From positions 1 through 13,110 of the forward strand of contig JAEZUE010000049.1 of NCBI GenBank assembly GCA_023443455.1: DNA of 13,110 nt, given 5' to 3'. The position numbers and the translations under genes are program-made. This stretch comes from Verrucomicrobiota bacterium (GTDB taxonomy: Bacteria; Verrucomicrobiota; Verrucomicrobiia; Opitutales; Opitutaceae). The notes beneath the pieces were generated by a model. The model was not told the origin of the DNA. It made no database searches and worked only from the letters and a program-made list of their open reading frames with translations. Shown here one piece after another: positions 1 to 4,976 of this stretch (positions are counted from its first letter, which is position 1; each line of letters starts with the position of its first letter).

Positions 1-28
1 CACCCCCGCGCTGTAGCCACCGGCCGCC

Positions 29-54
29 GTGGCGCCGCTCGCCCGAGCGGCGAT
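29..54 (+). repeat. REP-like hairpin, type B, in the GH28-PL11 spacer
   Basis: GTGG foot at 29-32 followed by stem CGCCGCTC, loop GCCC and stem GAGCGGCG (33-52). Compared with the type-B copies at 4876 and 7078 (stem CGCTGCTC/GAGCAGCG), the T-A pair has become a C-G pair on both sides, so pairing is kept. The same element recurs at 13012-13037 because of the terminal overlap. Confidence 0.8.
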
Positions 55-87
55 CCGCCCTCGTCATCATCGCCGCCGTCCTCGACC

Positions 88-111
88 GTGGCGCAGGCGT
101 CCCTGCCTGCG
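88..111 (+). repeat. REP-like hairpin, type A, at the PL11 start
   Basis: GTGG foot, stem CGCAGGC, loop GTCCCT, stem GCCTGCG. The foot contributes the GTG that is the first possible start codon of PL11. The tail ACCCTCGACTCCGCCA is shared with the copy at 5112, giving about 42 identical bases between the two sites. It is also present at 13071-13094 in the terminal overlap. Confidence 0.85.
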
Positions 112-2097
112 ACCCTCGACTCCGCCACGCCCCTCCGCCTCATGGAGCGCCTCGACCGCGGCGTCGTGGCCGTGCACCAACCCGACGGCACGATCTTCGT
201 CAGCTGGCGCCTGCTCGGTAACGATGCGGCCAACACGTCGTTCAACCTCTACCGCGAAACCGCCCCGCGCCCGGGCGCCGAGACCGACGCCGGCCCCTTC
301 GGCTCGCGGCCCGACCCGATCGCCGGCCCGGTCAAACTCAACGCCGAGCCGCTCGCCGGCCCCACCTGCTTCGTCGATCCCGACGCGCGCCTCGAACGCG
401 AGACCCGCTACTTCGTCCGCCCCGTGGTCGACGGCGTCGAACGCGAGCCCGATGGCGCCTTCACCCTCGCCGCCAATTCCGGCCCGCTCCCCTACGTCTC
501 CATCCCGATCCAGACCCCCGCCACCTACACGCCCAACGACGCCTCCCTCGGCGACCTCGACGGCGACGGCCAGTACGAGATCGTGCTCAAGCAGGAGCAG
601 GCCCCACGCGACAACTCCCGCTCCGGCCTCACCGGCCAGACGCTCCTCCAAGCCTACAAGCTCGACGGCACCCTGCTCTGGACGATCAACCTCGGTAAAA
701 ACATCCGCGAAGGCGCCCACTACACCCAGTTCATGGTGTATGACCTCGACAGCGACGGCCGCGCCGAGGTCGCCTGCAAGACCGCCGACGGCACCGTCGA
801 CGGCACGGGCAAGGTCATCGGCGATCCCACCGCCGACTGGCGCAGCCTCGGCGACGCCTCCGTGCCCACCACCGACCCCGCCGGCGCGACCCGCACCCAG
901 CAGGGCCTGCGTGCCAGGACCGAGGGCATCATCCTGCGCGGGCCGGAGTACCTCACCGTCTTCGACGGCCGCACCGGCGCCGCGCTCTCCACCGTCGACT
1001 ACCTCCCCGGCCGCCACCCCGAAACCCAGGACCCCACGCCCGAGCAGATGAAGGAAGTCTGGGGCGACGGATACGGCAACCGTTCCGATCGCTTCCTCGC
1101 CGCCATCGCCCACCTCGACGGCGTGCATCCGAGCCTGGTCATGTGCCGCGGCTACTACACCCGCTCCGTGCTCGCCGCCTGGGATTTCCGCGGCGGCCAA
1201 CTCGCTTCCCGCTGGGTCTTCGACAGCGACGCCACCGAGGCCAACCGCCCCTTCCGCGGCCAGGGCAACCACAACCTCGCCGTCGCCGATGTCGACCGCG
1301 ACGGCCGTGACGAGATCGTCTACGGCGCCATGGTCGTCGACGACGACGGCACCGGCCTCTACTCCACCGGGTGGGGCCACGGCGACGCGCTCCACGTTTC
1401 CGATCTCGATCCCACCAATCCCGGCCTCGAGGTCTTCGGCATCCAGGAGCGCTTCGACGCCCAGGGCATGAACTTCCGCGACGCCGCCACCGGCCGCGTC
1501 ATCTTCACCATCCCCTCGATCAAGGCCGACGAGTCGGGCGGCGACAAGGGCGAGGGCCCCGGTCGCGGCAACGCGTTCAACATCGATCCGCGTTTCCCCG
1601 GCGCCGAGTGCTGGGCCGCCGGCTCCGGCATGGACGGACTCTATTCGGCGACGGGCGAGCAGATCCTCGAGCGCCGCCCGCGCGGCTTCCCCTGCAACTT
1701 CGGCATCCTCTGGGACGGCGACCTGCTCCACGAGCTGCTCGACCAGAACCGCATCGTGAAGTGGAACTGGGAGGACTCCGCCGTCGAGCCCTTGCTCATC
1801 GCGCACGCCTGCACCTCGAACAACAGCACCAAGGCCACCCCCGCCCTGAGCGCCGACCTGTGGGGCGACTGGCGCGAGGAGGTGATCTGGCGCACCCGCG
1901 ACAACCGGGAGCTGCGTATCTACACTTCAACGATTCCGACGAAGCACCGCCTGGTCACGCTGATGCACGATCCCGTGTACCGCCTCGCGATCGCCTGGCA
2001 GAACGTCGCCTACAACCAGCCCCCGCACCCGGGCTTCTACCTCGACGAGTCCGCGCCGCTGCCCGCGCCCACGCCGATCGCCGTTCCCGCCCAGTGA
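88..2097 (+). CDS. PL11 rhamnogalacturonan endolyase
   Basis: Polysaccharide lyase family 11 enzyme (YesW/YesX/rhiL type), which cuts the rhamnogalacturonan I backbone by beta-elimination and needs calcium. Visible family features are the N-terminal LDRGVVAV...FVSWRLLG block (residues 22-44), calcium-binding propeller motifs DLDGDGQYE (156-164), DLDSDGRAE (219-227) and DVDRDGRDE (about 405), the GQGNHN block before the last of these, and a C-terminal GDWREEVIWRT...NQPPHPGFYLDES ending typical of the family. Length of 669 aa is complete. The start is uncertain. GTG at 88 lies inside a REP-like repeat and gives an AQASLPA leader with no signal peptide. ATG at 142 would start at MERLDRG, also without one. 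The frame is open upstream through base 1, with only polar Ser/Pro residues. Either the protein is cytosolic or its export signal was lost or cut off at the circle junction. No Shine-Dalgarno sequence is seen. Confidence 0.93.
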   Translation: MAQASLPATLDSATPLRLMERLDRGVVAVHQPDGTIFVSWRLLGNDAANTSFNLYRETAPRPGAETDAGPFGSRPDPIAGPVKLNAEPLAGPTCFVDPDARLERETRYFVRPVVDGVEREPDGAFTLAANSGPLPYVSIPIQTPATYTPNDASLGDLDGDGQYEIVLKQEQAPRDNSRSGLTGQTLLQAYKLDGTLLWTINLGKNIREGAHYTQFMVYDLDSDGRAEVACKTADGTVDGTGKVIGDPTADWRSLGDASVPTTDPAGATRTQQGLRARTEGIILRGPEYLTVFDGRTGAALSTVDYLPGRHPETQDPTPEQMKEVWGDGYGNRSDRFLAAIAHLDGVHPSLVMCRGYYTRSVLAAWDFRGGQLASRWVFDSDATEANRPFRGQGNHNLAVADVDRDGRDEIVYGAMVVDDDGTGLYSTGWGHGDALHVSDLDPTNPGLEVFGIQERFDAQGMNFRDAATGRVIFTIPSIKADESGGDKGEGPGRGNAFNIDPRFPGAECWAAGSGMDGLYSATGEQILERRPRGFPCNFGILWDGDLLHELLDQNRIVKWNWEDSAVEPLLIAHACTSNNSTKATPALSADLWGDWREEVIWRTRDNRELRIYTSTIPTKHRLVTLMHDPVYRLAIAWQNVAYNQPPHPGFYLDESAPLPAPTPIAVPAQ

Positions 2098-2130
2098 CGT
2101 TGCCGCGCGAGCGAAGCCCGAGTCCCTTCC

Positions 2131-2156
2131 GTAGCGAAACTCGCCAAGAGTTTCGG
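2131..2156 (+). repeat. REP-like hairpin, type C
   Basis: GTAG foot, stem CGAAACTC, loop GCCAA, stem GAGTTTCG, tail GCCTCCGAATCCC. First complete unit of the cluster behind PL11. A half unit (GCGAAGCCC, no 3' arm) lies just before it at about 2110. Confidence 0.85.
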
Positions 2157-2173
2157 CCTCCGAATCCCCTTCC

Positions 2174-2189
2174 GTAGCGAAACTCGAGT
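2174..2189 (+). repeat. Half REP-like hairpin, type C
   Basis: GTAG foot and left arm CGAAACTC are present, but the loop and right arm are missing and the sequence runs straight into GAGTCCCC. It looks like a deletion derivative of its neighbours at 2131 and 2198. Confidence 0.7.
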
Positions 2190-2197
2190 CCCCTTCC

Positions 2198-2223
2198 GTA
2201 GCGAAACTCGCCAAGAGTTTCGG
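2198..2223 (+). repeat. REP-like hairpin, type C
   Basis: Same as the unit at 2131: GTAG foot, stem CGAAACTC/GAGTTTCG, loop GCCAA, including the tail that follows. This suggests local duplication. Confidence 0.85.
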
Positions 2224-2240
2224 CCTCCGAATCCCCTCCC

Positions 2241-2266
2241 GTAGCGAAGCCCGCCAAGGGCTTCGG
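2241..2266 (+). repeat. REP-like hairpin, type C, compensated variant
   Basis: GTAG foot, stem CGAAGCCC, loop GCCAA, stem GGGCTTCG. Relative to 2131, two pairs have changed on both sides of the stem, so the hairpin is preserved. Confidence 0.85.
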
Positions 2267-2276
2267 CCTCCCCTCG

Positions 2277-2302
2277 GTGGCGACGGCCGCAAGGCCGCCG
2301 CC
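2277..2302 (+). repeat. REP-like hairpin, GTGG foot, GCAA loop
   Basis: GTGG foot, left arm CGACGGCC, loop GCAA, right arm GGCCGCCG, with one mismatch in an 8-bp stem. It has the same layout as the type-B and type-C units but different stem bases. Confidence 0.65.
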
Positions 2303-2315
2303 ACACTTTCCTCCC

Positions 2316-2341
2316 GTAGAGGAACGCGCCAGCGTTTCGAC
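2316..2341 (+). repeat. REP-like hairpin, degenerate
   Basis: GTAG foot, left arm GGAACGC, loop GCCA, right arm GCGTTTC, with one G-T wobble. Same spacing of foot, arm and loop as the neighbouring units. Confidence 0.65.
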
Positions 2342-2351
2342 CACTGCCCCC

Positions 2352-2374
2352 CGAAGACGCCCCCAAGCGCTTCG
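2352..2374 (+). repeat. REP-like hairpin remnant
   Basis: CGAAG-A-CGC then CCCCCAA then GCGCTTCG: a stem with one bulge and no recognisable foot. Probably a decayed member of the same cluster. Confidence 0.5.
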
Positions 2375-2382
2375 GTTGATTG

Positions 2383-2420
2383 TTGGAAGTTCGAAGTTGG
2401 AAGTTCGAAGTTCAAGTTCC
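2383..2420. repeat. Short tandem repeat, TTGGAAGTTCGAAG unit
   Basis: The 14-base unit occurs exactly twice (2383-2396 and 2397-2410) and is followed by the partial unit TTCAAGTTCC. Similar GAGTTCCGAGTTC strings precede the GH28 gene, so this is a leader-associated low-complexity repeat and not a protein-coding signal. Confidence 0.8.
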
Positions 2421-2535
2421 CCTCCGCCGTCCAGCTTTCCACCTCTCAGCCTTACGAGTTTCCCGTTCCGAGTTCCCCTCCCGAGTCCCCTTTCCACTCT
2501 CCGCTTTCCGCCCTCCGGTCTCCTGCCCCTTCCCC

Positions 2536-3672
2536 ATGTCCCACCCCTTCTTCCGATCCGCCACCCTGCTCGCCCTCTCGGTCCTCGCCACCACCCCCGC
2601 CTTCGCCTTGGAGAAGCCGGAGCGTACCTACCAGGTCTTCCAGTTCCCCGCCGACCGCATCCCCCGCATCGACGGCGACACCTCCGACTGGGACATCGTC
2701 CCCGTGTCGTACGTGATCACCCAGGACGAACTCATCGACGACAAGGGCCGCCATCCGCAACCGGACCCCGAAAACCTCGCAGTCCGCGTCCGCGTCGGCT
2801 GGGTACAGGGGCTGAACCGGCTCTACTTCCTCTACGAGGCCGCCGACAACTATTGGGACTACTCGTTGCCGAGCATCCACAACGACACCTTCGAGATCGT
2901 GGTCGACGGCGACGCCTCGGGCGGCCCCCTCATCGCCAAGGACCAGCCCCGTTTCTGGAACCGCGACCATGTCGGCGAGTCCGCGGCCCGCCCCGACGCG
3001 CGCATCACCGACTCCGCCGCCCGCTGGGCGATCCACAGCGTCCATGCGCAAAACTACCACATCTTCACCCCCCCGGGCGACAAGGCATGGTGCATGGCCT
3101 GGGGCACGCCGACCTGGGTGAAAGAGTTCCCCTGGGCCAACTCGGTCTGCCGCCACGCCGGGCGCCCCGGGGAGGCCGGCCCGCTCGTGCTCGAATTCTG
3201 GATCACTCCGTTCGACTACGCCGGCCCCGAAGGCCCCGAACGCGCGATCCCGTCAGTCCTCACCGAAAACAAGATCATCGGTCTGGCCTGGGCGGTGATC
3301 GACTACGACGATGTCGACCTCGGCCACAGCGACGCCTTCTGGAACCTCTCGCCCAAACACACCATGTACGGCGACGCCTCCGAACTCTGCGCCTTCCGGC
3401 TCATGCCGCTCGAGCCGGCCCTGCGCCCCGCCTCCACCGCGGAGTGGACCTGGTCGTTGGTGGACCCGATCCGGCGGCGAGTTGCCTTCACCGACAAATC
3501 GACCGCGGACGCCCACGCTTGGAAATGGACTTTCGGCGACGGCGCTTCGTCGACCGAACAGCACCCGAGCCATCACTACTCCGCCCCCGGCGTCCACACC
3601 GTCGCGCTAGAAATCACCACCGCGTCCGGAACCGCCCGAAAGGTCAAGGTCGCCGAAGTTCCGATACCCTGA
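2536..3672 (+). CDS. Secreted CBM9-like domain protein with C-terminal PKD domain
   Basis: Predicted extracellular carbohydrate-binding protein of 378 aa. ATG at 2536 is chosen because it directly begins a good signal peptide (hydrophobic core residues 9-20, cleavage after AFA at about residue 24); the frame is open further upstream, but only through repeat DNA. Residues 30-290 look like a CBM9-like/DOMON sugar-binding beta-sandwich: IDGDTSDWD (45-53), RVRVGW and LYFLYEAADNYWD (96-108), then NDTFEIVVDGD (116-126). Residues 305-375 form a PKD domain with the hallmark WTFGDGASS (331-339) and HHYSAPGVHTV. No catalytic motif is recognised. It lies 438 bases after PL11 and 19 bases before GH43, so it is probably co-transcribed with the latter. 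It may hold enzymes or cells on pectin. An uncharacterised enzyme is possible, because the CBM9-like part is larger than a plain binding module. Confidence 0.8.
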   Translation: MSHPFFRSATLLALSVLATTPAFALEKPERTYQVFQFPADRIPRIDGDTSDWDIVPVSYVITQDELIDDKGRHPQPDPENLAVRVRVGWVQGLNRLYFLYEAADNYWDYSLPSIHNDTFEIVVDGDASGGPLIAKDQPRFWNRDHVGESAARPDARITDSAARWAIHSVHAQNYHIFTPPGDKAWCMAWGTPTWVKEFPWANSVCRHAGRPGEAGPLVLEFWITPFDYAGPEGPERAIPSVLTENKIIGLAWAVIDYDDVDLGHSDAFWNLSPKHTMYGDASELCAFRLMPLEPALRPASTAEWTWSLVDPIRRRVAFTDKSTADAHAWKWTFGDGASSTEQHPSHHYSAPGVHTVALEITTASGTARKVKVAEVPIP

Positions 3673-3691
3673 TCGCCCGCCCACTACTCCG

Positions 3692-4834
3692 ATGAACCGC
3701 TCCACTCCCCTCGTCGCCGCCCTGCTCTGCGCCACCTCCCTCGCCGTGGCGCAGGCGTCCCTGCCTGCGTCCCTCGGCTCCGCCAGCTCCCCGGCACAAC
3801 CCAACACCACCGGCACGGAGGCCGGCACCACGCCCCATCCGGCCCGCTCGACCGTGGCGCAGGCGTCCCTGCCTGCGTCCCCCGACTCCGCCAGCTCCTC
3901 GGCTCCAAACACCTTCACCGCCAACCCCATCGTCTCCCACCTCTACACCGCCGACCCGGCCGCACGCGTGTATGGCGACCGCCTCTACATCTACACCTCG
4001 CACGACGAAGCGGACTCCACGTACTTCGACATGTTCGACTGGCGGCTCCTCTCCACCGCCGACCTCGCCACCTGGCAGGACCACGGTTCGATCTTCGGGC
4101 TGAAGGACTTCGCGTGGGCGGAGAAATGGGCTTGGGCCCCCGACTCCATCCACGCCAACGGCCGCTACTACCTCTTCCTGCCGACCGACCGCGCCCGCAT
4201 CGGCGTCGCCGTCGGGGTCACCCCCACCGGCCCGTTCCTCGATGCCATCGGTCGCCCGCTGATCGACAAGGCACTCCTGCCCGAGGTCGGCCCGGAGCCG
4301 ATCGACCCCGCGGTGCTGATCGACGACGACGGCTCGGCGTACCTGTATTTCGGATGCCGTTTCGCGAAGGTCGTGAAGCTCACACCCTCGCTCACGGAAT
4401 TCGCCGGCCCGATCCAGCCGGTGGAGCTTCTCGCCCCCGACGGCACCCCGGTCCCCGTCGCCCAGCCCGACAAGCAACCCGCGTTGCCGATGGGCTACGG
4501 CGAGGCTCCCTTCCTCTTCAAGCGCGAGGGGCGCTACTACTTCGTCTACTCCAACGGCTGGGCGCCGGAGTCCACCCTCGTCTACGCGATCGGCGACTCG
4601 CCCACCGGCCCGTTCACCTACCAGGGCGAGGTGATGAAGCACGTGCCCTGCGTCACGCACCACGGCTCGGTCGTCGAGTTCAAGGGCAAGTGGTACGTCG
4701 TCTACCACACCAGCGAACTCTCGGGCGGAAACATGTTCCGCCGCGCCGTCTGTATCGACGAACTCACCTTCGACTCCGCCGGCCGCATCGTCCCCGTCGT
4801 CGCCACACCCGGCGCCGCCACACCCGCTCCGTAG
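3692..4834 (+). CDS. GH43 family glycoside hydrolase (five-bladed beta-propeller), secreted
   Basis: Inverting exo-glycosidase of the GH43 type (alpha-L-arabinofuranosidase, beta-xylosidase or exo-galactanase activities are found in the family), here most likely trimming pectin side chains. The three catalytic acids are visible: base Asp88 in TADPAARVYGDRLYIY, pKa-setting Asp205 in PIDPAVLIDDDG, and acid Glu271 in GEAPFLFKREGRYY. The signal peptide is MNRSTPLVAALLCATSLAV followed by AQA (cleavage after residue 22). Its cleavage site is coded by a type-A REP-like repeat at 3746. Residues 20-75 are a low-complexity Ser/Pro/Ala linker made of two type-A copies and one inverted copy; the catalytic domain begins at about residue 78. 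At 380 aa it is a single-domain enzyme. Starts 19 bases after the CBM9/PKD gene. No Shine-Dalgarno sequence. Confidence 0.9.
   Translation: MNRSTPLVAALLCATSLAVAQASLPASLGSASSPAQPNTTGTEAGTTPHPARSTVAQASLPASPDSASSSAPNTFTANPIVSHLYTADPAARVYGDRLYIYTSHDEADSTYFDMFDWRLLSTADLATWQDHGSIFGLKDFAWAEKWAWAPDSIHANGRYYLFLPTDRARIGVAVGVTPTGPFLDAIGRPLIDKALLPEVGPEPIDPAVLIDDDGSAYLYFGCRFAKVVKLTPSLTEFAGPIQPVELLAPDGTPVPVAQPDKQPALPMGYGEAPFLFKREGRYYFVYSNGWAPESTLVYAIGDSPTGPFTYQGEVMKHVPCVTHHGSVVEFKGKWYVVYHTSELSGGNMFRRAVCIDELTFDSAGRIVPVVATPGAATPAP
3746..3769 (+). repeat. REP-like hairpin, type A, in the GH43 signal-peptide region
   Basis: GTGG foot, stem CGCAGGC, loop GTCCCT, stem GCCTGCG, read in frame as VAQASLPA. It is the first copy of a 108-base-period composite, and its AQA is the predicted signal-peptidase site. 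Confidence 0.9.
3808..3831 (-). repeat. Inverted REP-like hairpin between two type-A copies in GH43
   Basis: On the minus strand it reads GTGG, then TGCCGGC, CTCCGT, GCCGGTG. It has the same layout as type A with one wobble pair in the stem. Together with the copies at 3746 and 3854 it makes a BIME-like forward-inverted-forward arrangement. Confidence 0.75.
3854..3877 (+). repeat. REP-like hairpin, type A, second copy in GH43
   Basis: Identical to the copy at 3746 and exactly 108 bases downstream, so the frame is unchanged. Translated as VAQASLPA, residues 55-62. Confidence 0.9.
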
Positions 4835-4843
4835 CTCCGTCTC

Positions 4844-4869
4844 GTGGCGAAACCCGCCAAGGGTTTCGG
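4844..4869 (+). repeat. REP-like hairpin, type C with GTGG foot
   Basis: GTGG foot, stem CGAAACCC, loop GCCAA, stem GGGTTTCG. It starts 10 bases after the GH43 stop. The stem differs from the 2131 and 2241 units by paired changes, and the foot links type C to types A and B. Confidence 0.85.
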
Positions 4870-4875
4870 CTCCGG

Positions 4876-4901
4876 GTGGCGCTGCTCGCCAGAGCAGCGA
4901 T
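4876..4901 (+). repeat. REP-like hairpin, type B, between GH43 and GH2
   Basis: GTGG foot, perfect 8-bp stem CGCTGCTC/GAGCAGCG, loop GCCA, tail GATCC. Follows the type-C unit after 6 bases. The pair of hairpins could act as a processing or stability element between the two genes, but no T tract follows. Confidence 0.85.
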
Positions 4902-4940
4902 CCGCCACCGGGAACGCCGCGCTCCAGCTCGGCACTTCCG

Positions 4941-4974
4941 ACAATCGCAAATCGGCAATCTGAAATCGAAAACT
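4941..4974. repeat. A/T-richer degenerate repeat before the GH2 start (AATCTGAAATCG type)
   Basis: Repeated variants of AATCG/AATCT with AAA spacers directly upstream of the ATG at 4977. The same kind of string occurs inside the esterase gene at 8622-8651. It is among the few A/T-rich patches in the window, so a promoter could be here, but no convincing -35/-10 pair is seen. Confidence 0.6.
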
Positions 4975-4976
4975 CC

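Larger units (their letters stand above)
1..127. repeat. Terminal direct repeat, left copy (contig circularises)
   Basis: Bases 1-127 are identical, base for base, to 12984-13110. The repeat holds the last codons and stop of the GH28 gene (TAG at 14-16), a type-B REP-like hairpin, a type-A hairpin and the first codons of the PL11 gene. An exact overlap of 127 is the signature of a circular path in a k=127 de Bruijn assembly, so the true unit is 12,983 bp. It could also be a real repeat at both ends of a tandem copy. Confidence 0.93.
2098..2535. other. Intergenic region packed with REP-like hairpins and degenerate short repeats
   Basis: This 438-base gap between PL11 and the CBM9/PKD gene has no gene. 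Its first part (about 2107-2375) is a run of whole and half type-C hairpins listed separately. Next comes a 14-base tandem repeat (2383-2420), then a pyrimidine-rich leader of degenerate TTCCGAGTTCCC-like units up to the ATG at 2536. No clear promoter boxes, Shine-Dalgarno sequence or T-tailed terminator are seen. The hairpins could stop or stabilise the upstream mRNA, but that is inference. Confidence 0.75.

Noticed and set aside
29..54. Integron attC site or attachment site at the junction
   Set aside because: No R-box/L-box pattern or integrase; the hairpin is one member of the REP-like family found throughout the window.
1..127. Phage-type terminal repeats or transposon ends
   Set aside because: There are no phage or transposase genes, and the repeat includes the end of GH28 and start of PL11 in a natural order. 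Circular assembly overlap explains it better.
67..1806. Long minus-strand open frame (579 codons) opposite PL11, and a similar one at 5505-7577 opposite GH2
   Set aside because: These come from the strong G/C bias at third positions. The products are Gly/Ala/Val/Glu-rich with no domain, and the plus-strand frames carry complete conserved families.
2131..2266. CRISPR-like array of similar units
   Set aside because: Units are irregularly spaced, contain strong internal hairpins, vary in sequence and have no unique spacers of constant length. No cas gene is nearby.
4941..4976. Promoter in the A/T-richer patch before GH2
   Set aside because: No convincing -35/-10 pair with proper spacing; the patch is made of a dispersed degenerate repeat that also occurs inside a coding region.
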